Assembly (NCBI GenBank): GCA_002705055.1
Contig: PAHY01000014.1
Location: 1-41,176, forward strand
From: Planctomycetota bacterium
GTDB lineage: Bacteria > Planctomycetota > UBA1135
DNA: 41,176 nucleotides
Direction: 5' to 3'
Position numbers and translations under genes: made by a program. The notes beneath the pieces were generated by a model. The model was not told the DNA's origin and searched no databases. It saw only the letters and a program-made list of their open reading frames with translations. Positions 8,194 to 15,732 of this stretch are shown here, in pieces; position 1 is the first letter of the stretch; every line of letters begins with the position of its first letter.

Positions 8194-9221
8194 TGCCTGA
8201 GTCGGGCCTGCGTCGATGGATCCGCGTGGTCGGCGGCACCCTGTCGGCGTCGCAAGGCCGCAATCTCTCCAGCCGCGAGGCCGAGGAGGTCTTCGCCGCA
8301 CTCCTGGATGGTGAGGGCAGCGATGGGCAGGTCGGCGCGTTGTTCAGTCTGATTCGCGCCCGCGGCGCGGCGGCCGATGAACTGGTCGGCTTCGCGCGGG
8401 CGGCCCGGGCTCGACTCGAGTTTCCCAGCCTGCCGGCGCACTCGGTCGTGGTGGCCACGACTCGGCTCGGCAAGCTGCAGAGTCCGCCCATCGGGCTGGC
8501 CTCGGCTGCGGCAGCGGCGGCCTCGGGGGCCAAGGTCCTGGTCCAGGCCAGCGGCCGCGTCGAGGGCGGCGGACCGACGCTGGGCGATCTCTGGCAGGAT
8601 CTGGTCGGGGAGCGCTGCTCGTCGGTGGGCACGGCGGAGGCCGAGCTGCGGCAACGCGGGCTCGCCTGCTGGTGTCCCACGCGCAGCGACGCAGGCTGGG
8701 AGCGCCTGTTGCGCGTCGAAGAGGAGGTCGGCCTGCGCTCGGTGCCGGACCAGGTCAGCAAGCTGCTGGCTCCCAGTCAGGCGGCGGTCTTGGTGCCGTC
8801 GATGGCGGGGCCGGTTCTGGGGCTCGCCGGCGACGCGCTGGCCTCGCTCGGCCACCAGCGCTGCATCATCCTGCAGGGGGTGGAAGGCTCGATCGATCCT
8901 TCGGTCGCGGAGCGAAGCCGGGGCATGCTACTTGAGGACGGCATGAAGCTGCCGCTGCGGCTGCAGCCGGATGATCTCGCTCTCAGCTGGCCCCACGAGC
9001 CGCATCAGACCCATGAGGACCGGCTCGAATCCGCCCGGCAGGCCACGGCCCGGGCGCTCATGGGGATCGCGCCCGAGTTCCACGTCGCCCAGCTTGGGGC
9101 GGCCATTTTGCTGCGTTTGAGCGGGCTTTTCCCCGATTTTGCCTCGGCTTCGGTCGCCGCCCGGGATGCAATCGAGAGTGGCAGGGCTTCCGCCTTGCTT
9201 TATGATGTTCCCCGAGCGTGA
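8193..9221 (+). CDS. TrpD2/YbiB-like member of the anthranilate phosphoribosyltransferase superfamily
   Basis: The protein is 342 residues, the size of TrpD. The N-terminal helical domain (about 14-70, LSSREAEEVFAALLDGEGSD) matches Glycos_trans_3N, and the rest has the nucleoside-phosphoribosyltransferase class II layout, with VPSMAGPVLGLAGDAL and ILQGVEGSIDPS. The catalytic glycine motif GTGGD of true TrpD is missing (VVATTRLGKLQSP at that place), and KHGNRA is replaced by VQASGRV. It therefore probably does not make phosphoribosyl-anthranilate. YbiB/TrpD2 relatives are known, from memory, to bind nucleic acid, but their physiological role is not settled. The start ATG overlaps the peroxiredoxin stop by one base (TGATG), so the two are co-translated. 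There are no tryptophan biosynthesis genes nearby. Confidence 0.75.
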   Translation: MPESGLRRWIRVVGGTLSASQGRNLSSREAEEVFAALLDGEGSDGQVGALFSLIRARGAAADELVGFARAARARLEFPSLPAHSVVVATTRLGKLQSPPIGLASAAAAAASGAKVLVQASGRVEGGGPTLGDLWQDLVGERCSSVGTAEAELRQRGLACWCPTRSDAGWERLLRVEEEVGLRSVPDQVSKLLAPSQAAVLVPSMAGPVLGLAGDALASLGHQRCIILQGVEGSIDPSVAERSRGMLLEDGMKLPLRLQPDDLALSWPHEPHQTHEDRLESARQATARALMGIAPEFHVAQLGAAILLRLSGLFPDFASASVAARDAIESGRASALLYDVPRA

Positions 9222-9242
9222 CATCCCTGCCCACCACGCTCC

Positions 9243-9260
9243 CCGTGCGCCCTGGCACGG
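9243..9260. other. Small hairpin upstream of the phosphatase-cytochrome gene
   Basis: CCGTGC at 9243-9248 pairs with GCACGG at 9255-9260 across a six-base loop, in the 58-base gap between the TrpD2-like stop and the ATG at 9280. It is followed by a short AT-richer stretch (AAATTGCATTCTTCA). It could be a weak terminator or a leader structure; six base pairs is little more than chance in GC-rich DNA. Confidence 0.3.
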
Positions 9261-9279
9261 AAATTGCATTCTTCACGGC

Positions 9280-10224
9280 ATGAGAACCCTCCCGCTCATT
9301 CTGGCTCTGGCCGGACTGCTCGCAGGCAACTGGGCCTGCTCGAGCGGCCCGTCTGCGTCAGACGCCAAATCGCAAGAGCTTGCCTCTGAGGACGGGCTCG
9401 GATTCGAGCACATCGAGAGCGAGGATGTACACCGCTTGCTGCGGCTCACCGACGAGCTGTACAGCGGAGCAGAGCCCAAGACCGAGGAAGCCTACGCCGA
9501 GCTGGCGCGACTGGGTGTCAAGACGATCGTCAACGTCGATGGCGCCACTCCCAAGCTCGAGATGGCTCAGAAGTACGGGCTGGATTACATCCACATCCCG
9601 ATCGGCTACGACGGCATCACCGCCGAGCAGTCCGCTGCCATGGTGCGCGTCATGCGCGAGCGCGAAGGGCCGTTCTACTTCCACTGCCACCACGGCAAGC
9701 ACCGCGGTCCGGCTGCTGCCGCCATCGCGCTGATGGAGTCGACCGGCTGTTCGGTGGAGGATGGCATCAACGTGCTGGTCGAGGCCGGCACCAGCGAAGG
9801 CTACCCGGGACTGTGGCGCGATGTGCGCGCCTTCCAGTCGCCCGCCGCGGGCACGCAGCTGCCCGAGCTGGTGGCAATCGCCGAAGTGAGCGACTTCGAA
9901 GCCGCCATGGCCAAGCTCGACCGCACTTGGGATGAGATGAAGCTCATCCAGAAGGCCGGTTTCCTGAGCTCGGCGGATCACCCGGATCTCGATCCGCACA
10001 ACGTCGCGCGCATTTTGCGCGAGTCGATCGAGTCCTCCTCGCATCTGACCGAGCCCAGCCTCGCCGGGGAGGAGCTCTATCAGGAAGAGATGCGCAAAGC
10101 TCTCGAGGGCGCGATCGCGCTCGAGAAGGCGCTCGACGAGGATCGCATCGCCGACGCCCAGGAGCCCTTCGATGTCGTGCGCCGCTCCTGCAAGGCCTGC
10201 CACGTCGAGTTCCGCGACGACTAG
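9280..10224 (+). CDS. Exported fusion: tyrosine/dual-specificity phosphatase-like domain plus c-type haem motif
   Basis: The protein is 314 residues. The N-terminus is a signal peptide with a Cys at 20 (LLAGNWAC), possibly lipidated, although the lipobox is imperfect. Residues about 45-185 form a phosphatase-like domain: YFHCHHGKHRG carries the C-x5-R active site (Cys136, Arg142), preceded by a strand-loop YIHIPIGYDGI typical of small DSP folds. Residues about 195-314 are helical and end with RRSCKACHVEFRDD, a CxxCH haem-attachment motif (Cys304, Cys307, His308) near the C-terminus followed by an aromatic-Arg pair, as in cytochrome c'-type four-helix proteins. I start at 9280 because the longer frame from 9139 has no signal peptide and overlaps the upstream gene. 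Haem attachment requires export, which the signal provides. The combination suggests redox- or ligand-controlled phosphatase activity in the periplasm; this is inference. A strong hairpin follows the stop. Confidence 0.85.
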   Translation: MRTLPLILALAGLLAGNWACSSGPSASDAKSQELASEDGLGFEHIESEDVHRLLRLTDELYSGAEPKTEEAYAELARLGVKTIVNVDGATPKLEMAQKYGLDYIHIPIGYDGITAEQSAAMVRVMREREGPFYFHCHHGKHRGPAAAAIALMESTGCSVEDGINVLVEAGTSEGYPGLWRDVRAFQSPAAGTQLPELVAIAEVSDFEAAMAKLDRTWDEMKLIQKAGFLSSADHPDLDPHNVARILRESIESSSHLTEPSLAGEELYQEEMRKALEGAIALEKALDEDRIADAQEPFDVVRRSCKACHVEFRDD

Positions 10225-10250
10225 GCATTCACCCTGCCTCAGAAGATCCA

Positions 10251-10282
10251 CAGGCCCGGCATTCCGAAGAATGCCGGGCCTG
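10251..10282. terminator. 14-bp perfect stem with CGAA loop, probable bidirectional terminator
   Basis: CAGGCCCGGCATTC at 10251-10264 pairs perfectly with GAATGCCGGGCCTG at 10269-10282 around the loop CGAA. It lies between two convergent genes (stops at 10224 and 10306) and could serve both strands. Neither strand shows a T-run after the stem. A stable tetraloop hairpin at this position still points to termination or RNA 3'-end protection. Confidence 0.75.
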
Positions 10283-10305
10283 CTTCATGGAGGACGACAG
10301 GAATA

Positions 10306-10719
10306 TCAGTAGCTCAGGAATGGACGTCCATTCCGGTCGCGGGTGGGCAGGTCGGGCACGACGCGCTGATCACCCGGGACGTACAGCCAGCCGGCGGAGC
10401 CGTTCGGCTTGGGCTCGGCAAAAGCCGCGCTGTTGATGCGAATCGACGACCGCTCGTTGAGCGGATTGACAGGCATCTCGACGAGGTACTTGTCGAGTAG
10501 AACAGCCTGAAGCTGCTCAGCATTGCCAGGTACCAGCTCCCCCGATTCCACCAGCTGACGGACCGCAACCCGCACCTGACGCAGATGGTCCTGCAGGACC
10601 CGCTCCGCGCTCTCTTCCTCGGAGCTGCCGGAGCTCGGCAACGCGACCAGGAGAGCGACCACGGCCATGCCGAAGACGGCGGCAAGGCTCTCAAAGAGGG
10701 GGAGGGGCTTGTCAGACAT
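10306..10719 (-). CDS. Pilin-like protein (GspG-type features) with degenerate prepilin signal
   Basis: The product is 137 residues. A short leader and a single hydrophobic helix (LFESLAAVFGMAVVALLVAL, about 8-27) carry a Glu placed like Glu5 of type IV prepilins (Glu10 here). The residue before the would-be cleavage site is Pro, not Gly. Downstream, LQDHLRQVRVAVRQL resembles the conserved helix of type II secretion pseudopilins, YLVEMPVNPLNERSS matches the YL-x3-P-x-NP motif, and GWLYVPGDQ matches the GW-x-Y motif. The globular part is therefore pilin-like while the processing signal is not canonical. GGAG lies nine bases before the ATG. No assembly ATPase, peptidase or secretin genes are nearby, so it is an orphan. 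It may act in a type II/IV machinery encoded elsewhere, or stay as an unprocessed membrane protein. Confidence 0.75.
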   Translation of the reverse strand: MSDKPLPLFESLAAVFGMAVVALLVALPSSGSSEEESAERVLQDHLRQVRVAVRQLVESGELVPGNAEQLQAVLLDKYLVEMPVNPLNERSSIRINSAAFAEPKPNGSAGWLYVPGDQRVVPDLPTRDRNGRPFLSY

Positions 10720-11042
10720 GATGGAGGACTCCGGAGTCGTATCGTCGAAGGAGGCGGGGGCACTTGAATGAGACTGGGCCCCTTAAGTGGGCTCAATCTT
10801 CCTAAGTCACTGTAATTAAATCTCTTAGGCTTAGGTTCTCAAGATGCCGCGCGCTAGTGAGAGAATGTGTGTAAAGTCATGCACAAAAGATACTTGCGCA
10901 GATCTGAGCCCAATGAAGGGGGTCAGGCTCGGGTTGAGCACTGCCGCCCGCCCGGGTAGTCTCCGAGCCCGGTTCGCCGCCGCTGCCCTTGGTGCCAGCG
11001 CGTCGCGCGGACCTCGTCCCCGGGTAAGCCGGGAAGAACATC
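10720..11042. other. Divergent intergenic region between pilin-like gene and topB
   Basis: This is the largest non-coding gap in the window (323 bases). It is AT-richer in its middle: 10801-10860 is about 45 % GC by hand count. I see no convincing small gene; a plus frame from 10844 is open but runs into topB in another frame and has no family features. It should hold promoters for both flanking genes. The stretch GTAAGCCGGGAAGAACATC just before topB contains a GGGAAG Shine-Dalgarno-like site. Confidence 0.55.
10801..10842 (-). promoter_or_regulatory. Possible promoter with CTTAGG operator repeats for the pilin-like gene
   Basis: Read on the minus strand, TTGAGA (plus 10837-10842) and TTAATT (plus 10814-10819) are separated by 17 bases and could be -35 and -10 elements; the -10 match is weak. 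Two tandem CTTAGG copies (10824-10829 and 10830-10835, plus strand) sit between them, and an inverted copy CCTAAG lies at 10801-10806, near the expected start of transcription. That placement is what a repressor site overlapping a promoter would look like. It is based only on pattern. Confidence 0.35.
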
Positions 11043-14015
11043 ATGCAGCTCATCATCGCCGAGAAACCGAGCGTGGCCGGAGATCTGGCCCGCGTCCTCC
11101 CTGGGAAGTTTGAAAAGCACGAGGGCTACTGGGAGGGCCCCGAGCACCTGATCACTTGGGCGATCGGTCACCTGCTCGAGCTGAAGGAGCCCGAGGACTA
11201 TTCGCCAGAGCTCTCGGCCTGGCTGCTGGACTCGCTGCCCATCCTGCCCGGGCGGCCTTCCGGGGCCTCGGGCGCTGTCCTGGCGCCGTTCCAGCGCAAG
11301 GCGCGCAGCGGCATGACCAAGCAGCTGCGGCTGATCCGCAAGCTCGCCGAGCGACCGCAGGTGCAGAGCATCGTCAACGCCTGCGATGCCGCCCGGGAGG
11401 GCGAGCTGATCTTCCGCGAGATCGAGGAGTACATCGGAGTCGACAAGCCGGTCTACCGGCTGTGGCTGCAGTCGATGACTGACAGCGCCATCCGCTCCGC
11501 TTTCGATGAGATGAAGCCCGAGGGCGAGTACGCGGGGCTCAGCGCTGCGGCCTACTGCCGTGCCGAGGCCGACTGGCTGATCGGCATGAACGCCACCCGC
11601 GGCATCACCAAGCGCCTGAAGGGGCGCCGCGAGAGCGGGGTCTGGTCGGCTGGCCGCGTGCAGACTCCCACGCTGGCGCTGCTGGTCCACCGCGAACTCA
11701 AGGTGCTGGCCCACGTGCCGGTGCCGTTCTGGCGACTCAAGGCGCAGTTCGAGGCCAACGGCCACCAGTACACCGCCCAGTACCGGCGCACGCGCACCGG
11801 CAAGGACGACGAGAAGGTCTGGAACGAAGAGGCCGCGCGCGCGCTGCGTGACGCCTGCGAAGGCCGTTCGGTCGTCGTCACCGAGAAGGTCAGCGAGAGC
11901 AAGCGCAACCCGCCGATGCTCTATCAGCTGACCTCGCTGCAGAAGGAGGCCAACTCGCGCTACGGCATGTCGGCGCGCCGCACCCTGCAGGCAGCGCAGC
12001 GCCTCTACGAGGGTCACAAGGTCCTCACCTATCCGCGTACCGACAGCAACGCGCTGCCGCAGGACTACCGCCAGAAGGTCGACGAGCTGATCGGCGCCCT
12101 GGCCGGCGGGGCGGTCGACAGCGGCGCGTTCTCCGAGGGGCAGCGGGCCGAAGCCATCGCCGAAGCCGCGCGCAAGCTGCAGCAGGACGGGCTGAAGAAC
12201 ACCGGCCGGCACTTTGACGATGCCCGGGTCGGCGATCACTTCGCGATCATCCCCACCGGTAACTGGCCCTCGACTCCGCTCGGCGGCGACGATGCCAAGA
12301 TCTTCGAGCTGGTGCTGCGCCGTTTCCTGGCAGCCTTCCTCGGCCCCAGCACCTGGCAGAAGGTGGTGCGCGAGTCGGTCATTCAGGTAGCCGACGCAAC
12401 CGGGCTGCCCGAAGAGGTCCGCGGCGAGCCGACCTTTTTCACCGAGTCGAACCGCATGGTGGTGCCGGGCTGGCAGCTGGTGGACAAGCGTCCCTCGCCA
12501 TCGGAGCTGCTGGGCGACCTCGGGGTCGAACCCGGCGAGCCGGCGCAGGCGAAGGTCGAGGACCTCGAACTGGAAGCGGACCAGACCCGGCCTCCGAAGC
12601 GCTACACCGAAGCCAGCCTGCTGAAGGCCATGGAGACGGCCACCGACCTGGATCTCGATGCCTTCGAGGAGGTCAATGACGAAGAGGATCTCGCCAGCCT
12701 GCGCCAGAGCGGCCTGGGCACGCCAGCCACGCGCGCGGACACGATCGAATCGCTGATCGCCAAGAACTACGTGCTGCGCAGCGGCAAGACGCTGCGCGCC
12801 GCGGCCAAGGGCATCACGCTGATCGACTTCCTGGAGCGCCTGCGGATCAACAACCTCGCCAAGGCCGAGCTGACCGCCGACATGGAGGCGCAGCTCCACC
12901 TGGTGGAGGAGGGCAAGCAGGATCCGGACAGCTACATGGAGCAGGTGGTCACCGGAGTGCGCGACCTGGCTGAGAAGATCCGCGACTTCTCCTACGAGGA
13001 TCTCTACGCCGAGGAGCCCCCGGTGGGCAAGTGTCCGCGCGATGCCGAGCCGGTCATGGAAGGGCTCAAGGGTTATCGCTGCTCAAAGGAAGCCGAAGGC
13101 GACACCTTTGAAGTCGCGATCAAGGGGATGGGCAAGGAGGCCGCGGTGCCGCTTGCCGATCTCTGCGAACGCCTGGCTTCGGCGGCGAGCAAGCTCGACG
13201 GCGTGGCCGAAGTGGAAGCTCTGCCGAAGCGCACCAACGGGGTGGTCCGCGTGCGGCGCACCGAGTCTGGCCCGGTCGGCGTTTTCCTGAAGCAGCTCTC
13301 CGAGATGGTGCACGCCGAGATGCCGGCGAACAGCGCCAAGGAATGGGCGGTGAAGACCGTCGACGCCGAGGAATGCGGCTTCACTGTCTGGAAGGAGTTC
13401 CGCGGCCGCTACCTGAACCGCCCAGTGGTCGAGAAGCTGCTCGAGACCCGCGACACGGGCGCGCTTGACGGCTTCGTCAGCATGCGCGGCGAGACTTACG
13501 CCGGCCGCGTGCGGCTCAATGACGAGCTGAAGCTCGAGTTCGAGCCGGTGAAGGATTACCGCGGCGGCGACGATGACGGCGCGGTCGCTCCCGAGCTGGT
13601 CTCGTACCAGGTCGATGCATCGCCCTACGTCGGCTGCCCGAAGTGCGGCGAAGGCCAGATCATCGAGACGCCGACGCACTTCGAGTGCCGGGTCGAGGGC
13701 TCGGAAAAGGGCTGCGGGCTGAAGATGCCCCGCACGGTCTGCAAGCGCGAGATGTCGCGCGAGGACCTGCGGCCTTACTTCGCGGAGGAGCCGGGCCACA
13801 CCAACTGGATCGAGGACTTCATCTCGCGCAAGGGGCGGGCTTTCACCGCGCGCCTGACGCGCAAGCCGAATGGCCGCCACGGCTTCGAGTTCAAGCCGCG
13901 CGAAGGCGGGCCTGCTCGCAAGAAGAAGGCTACGAAGAAGAAGGCGGCCAAGAAGACCGCCAAGAAGGCGAGCAAGAAGAAGGCCGCGAAGAAGAAGGCG
14001 TCGAAGTCTTCCTAG
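11043..14015 (+). CDS. topB: DNA topoisomerase III-like type IA enzyme with lysine-rich tail
   Basis: Type IA topoisomerases cut one DNA strand through a tyrosyl-phosphate and relax or decatenate DNA. The TOPRIM domain starts at once (LIIAEKPSVAGDLARVL) with its acidic motif CDAAREGELI at about 114-123. The catalytic tyrosine is Tyr330 in LTYPRTDSNALP, almost the same position as in E. coli TopB. AGRVQTPTLALLV and the region around 575-590 (SGLGTPATRADTIESLI) are further family signatures. At 990 residues it is longer than typical TopB. The extra C-terminal part holds topoisomerase C-terminal repeats (CGFTVWKEFRGRYLNRPVV; GETYAGRVRLNDELKLEFE), a Cys cluster (GCPKCGEG about 867, later CR and GC) that may be a degraded zinc finger, and a tail of about 35 residues made mostly of Lys and Ala. 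A GGGAAG site precedes the ATG. Its TAG stop shares CTAG with the convergent permease gene. Confidence 0.93.
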   Translation: MQLIIAEKPSVAGDLARVLPGKFEKHEGYWEGPEHLITWAIGHLLELKEPEDYSPELSAWLLDSLPILPGRPSGASGAVLAPFQRKARSGMTKQLRLIRKLAERPQVQSIVNACDAAREGELIFREIEEYIGVDKPVYRLWLQSMTDSAIRSAFDEMKPEGEYAGLSAAAYCRAEADWLIGMNATRGITKRLKGRRESGVWSAGRVQTPTLALLVHRELKVLAHVPVPFWRLKAQFEANGHQYTAQYRRTRTGKDDEKVWNEEAARALRDACEGRSVVVTEKVSESKRNPPMLYQLTSLQKEANSRYGMSARRTLQAAQRLYEGHKVLTYPRTDSNALPQDYRQKVDELIGALAGGAVDSGAFSEGQRAEAIAEAARKLQQDGLKNTGRHFDDARVGDHFAIIPTGNWPSTPLGGDDAKIFELVLRRFLAAFLGPSTWQKVVRESVIQVADATGLPEEVRGEPTFFTESNRMVVPGWQLVDKRPSPSELLGDLGVEPGEPAQAKVEDLELEADQTRPPKRYTEASLLKAMETATDLDLDAFEEVNDEEDLASLRQSGLGTPATRADTIESLIAKNYVLRSGKTLRAAAKGITLIDFLERLRINNLAKAELTADMEAQLHLVEEGKQDPDSYMEQVVTGVRDLAEKIRDFSYEDLYAEEPPVGKCPRDAEPVMEGLKGYRCSKEAEGDTFEVAIKGMGKEAAVPLADLCERLASAASKLDGVAEVEALPKRTNGVVRVRRTESGPVGVFLKQLSEMVHAEMPANSAKEWAVKTVDAEECGFTVWKEFRGRYLNRPVVEKLLETRDTGALDGFVSMRGETYAGRVRLNDELKLEFEPVKDYRGGDDDGAVAPELVSYQVDASPYVGCPKCGEGQIIETPTHFECRVEGSEKGCGLKMPRTVCKREMSREDLRPYFAEEPGHTNWIEDFISRKGRAFTARLTRKPNGRHGFEFKPREGGPARKKKATKKKAAKKTAKKASKKKAAKKKASKSS

Positions 14016-14803
14016 AGCACGTCGCGGCGTTTTGCGGCGCGCGCAGCGAGCAGGAAGAACACCACCGAGGCGATTACCAGGACCAGCAGCGAAGTCAGCA
14101 CGCTGGGCGGATCCGGGTCGGGGACGAACATGCCGGTGAAGGTGTTCTCGACCCCGCACCAGTCCTTGGCCAGGCCCAGCAGGTAGCGGTGGGGGGAGGT
14201 CGTGCGCATCGCCCCGGGCAGGCCGCCGAAGACGACACCCCAGCCGATCAGCACCACGACACTCCAGATGATCGCGCGGCGCGACCAGACGCCGAAGAAG
14301 GTGCAGACGGCGCCGTAGGCAATTCCGCCCAGGCTGAGCACGGCCGCGAGCCCGCCGATGCGCCCCAGCCAGGCGCCCAGATCGAGCGCCGGGTCGACCG
14401 GCATCAGGATGAGGCCGGGGACCAGCGCGGCCAGGATGAGGACTGGGATCATCGCTAGGCAGGAGCCGAGATAAATGCCCAGCAGCGGAGCCCAGCGCGG
14501 CGCCGGTCGGGTGTACAGGTAGCCGATCGCGCCGTTGTCGTAGAGCTCGCCCAGAAGCGGCAGCACCGAGAACATCGCCACGAAGGGCACGACGAAGTAG
14601 ATCGCCATCGGCACGATGTACTCGCCATAGAGCTCGAAAGGCTCGGCGCCGACCGTGGCGGCGACCGCGGCGACCAGGCAGGGGACGGCGGCGACGGCCA
14701 GCGAGGGCAGCATGCGCAGGCCGATCAGGCGGCGGCGCACCGCGTAGTTGCGCAGCGCGCGGATGGCGGAGCGGCTGGCCGAAGCTGGGTTGGACGTGTT
14801 CAT
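14012..14803 (-). CDS. ABC-2 type permease, second module
   Basis: The product is 263 residues and mostly hydrophobic, with about six membrane spans (for example AVAAVPCLVAAVAATV, PMAIYFVVPFVAMFSVLPLL, GGLAAVLSLGGIAYGAVCTFF and VLVIASVVFFLLAARAA). It fits the ABC-2 membrane subunit class in size and layout, though I see no diagnostic motif. Its start overlaps the stop of the ATPase gene before it (ATGA), so it is the partner of that ATPase. Its stop overlaps that of topB in a shared CTAG. Substrate is unknown; ABC-2 permeases export drugs, lipids, polysaccharides or peptides, or act in gliding and copper systems. Confidence 0.8.
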   Translation of the reverse strand: MNTSNPASASRSAIRALRNYAVRRRLIGLRMLPSLAVAAVPCLVAAVAATVGAEPFELYGEYIVPMAIYFVVPFVAMFSVLPLLGELYDNGAIGYLYTRPAPRWAPLLGIYLGSCLAMIPVLILAALVPGLILMPVDPALDLGAWLGRIGGLAAVLSLGGIAYGAVCTFFGVWSRRAIIWSVVVLIGWGVVFGGLPGAMRTTSPHRYLLGLAKDWCGVENTFTGMFVPDPDPPSVLTSLLVLVIASVVFFLLAARAAKRRDVL

Positions 14804-15732
14804 GCGGTCTCCCCGACCAGCAGGTCGAACACGGATTCCAGATTCTGATCTTCGACGTCCATGTGGTGAATGCTGCCGGCGGTTCCGAGTTCGACGAGGC
14901 GATCCAGCAGCCGGTTGAGGTCACGGGTCTCGAGCGCCAGCCGACCATCGGCTTCAAAGGACAGGCCGGTCACCAGGCTTTCGGCCAGCACCTGCGCAGC
15001 GAGCTGCGGCAGGGCTTCGCCTTCGAGAATCAGCCGGCGCGGCTTGCGATCCACCAGTTCGCGGATCTCGTCGAGCCGGCCCTCGGCCAGCAGGCGGCCG
15101 TGGTGGAGCAGCACCAGGTGGTCGGTCACGGCCTCGACTTCGTGCAGGACGTGGGAGGCCAGCACCACCGTGCGGCCTTCGGCGCCGTAACGCCGCACCA
15201 GGTCGAGGGTCTGCCGACGGCTGACCGGATCCATGCCGTTCAGCGGCTCATCGAGCAGCAGCAGCTGCGGGTCAAAGAGCAGCGCCTGCGCCACCTTGAC
15301 CCGTTGGCGCATGCCCTTCGACATGCCGTCGAGGCGCTTCTCGCGCGCCTCCAGCATGCCGACCTGATCCAGCGCCTCATCGGCGCGGCGCTCGGATTCG
15401 GTGCGCGAGTCGCCACCCAGGCTGGCGATCAGCGCCAGGAAGTCGACGGCGCGTTCGGTTTCGAGGTGGATGTCGTCGCCCGGCGCGTGGCCGATCCGCG
15501 CAAACACACCCTGCTTGCCGGGCTCGACGCGCTGACCGAACAGCTCGACGCTGCCGCGACTGGGCCGGATCAGGCCGGTGAGCAGTCGCATGAAGGTGCT
15601 CTTGCCCGAACCGTTCGGCCCGAGCAGACCGACGACTCCGGCGTCCACTTCCAGGTCCAGCCCGGACAGGCCCTGGACCTCGCCGTACCAGCGCGACAAG
15701 CCGCGGCAGCGGATGACCGGAGCGTCGCTCAT
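14800..15732 (-). CDS. ABC transporter ATPase, second module
   Basis: The product is 310 residues. Walker A is GLLGPNGSGKST (about 35-46), the signature is the ABC-2-associated MSKGMRQRVKVAQALL, Walker B is LLLLDEPLNGMD, and the switch His lies in VVLASHVLHEVE. The C-terminal 80 residues form the extra domain seen in export ATPases of the CcmA/NatA type. The start ATG at 15732 overlaps the stop of the upstream permease (ATGA), and its own stop overlaps the start of the next permease, so the gene is locked into the operon. It powers one of the two permeases by ATP hydrolysis at the inner membrane. The frame is open further upstream across the permease gene, but the overlap and homology fix this start. 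Confidence 0.92.
   Translation of the reverse strand: MSDAPVIRCRGLSRWYGEVQGLSGLDLEVDAGVVGLLGPNGSGKSTFMRLLTGLIRPSRGSVELFGQRVEPGKQGVFARIGHAPGDDIHLETERAVDFLALIASLGGDSRTESERRADEALDQVGMLEAREKRLDGMSKGMRQRVKVAQALLFDPQLLLLDEPLNGMDPVSRRQTLDLVRRYGAEGRTVVLASHVLHEVEAVTDHLVLLHHGRLLAEGRLDEIRELVDRKPRRLILEGEALPQLAAQVLAESLVTGLSFEADGRLALETRDLNRLLDRLVELGTAGSIHHMDVEDQNLESVFDLLVGETA

Noticed and set aside
10844..11113. 89-codon plus frame before and into topB
   Set aside because: It overlaps topB in another frame, its translation is Arg/Ala-rich without pattern, and topB has a better start.
13915..14008. Apparent AAGAAG-type tandem DNA repeat
   Set aside because: It is explained by Lys/Ala codons of the TopB tail; the copies are irregular at the DNA level.
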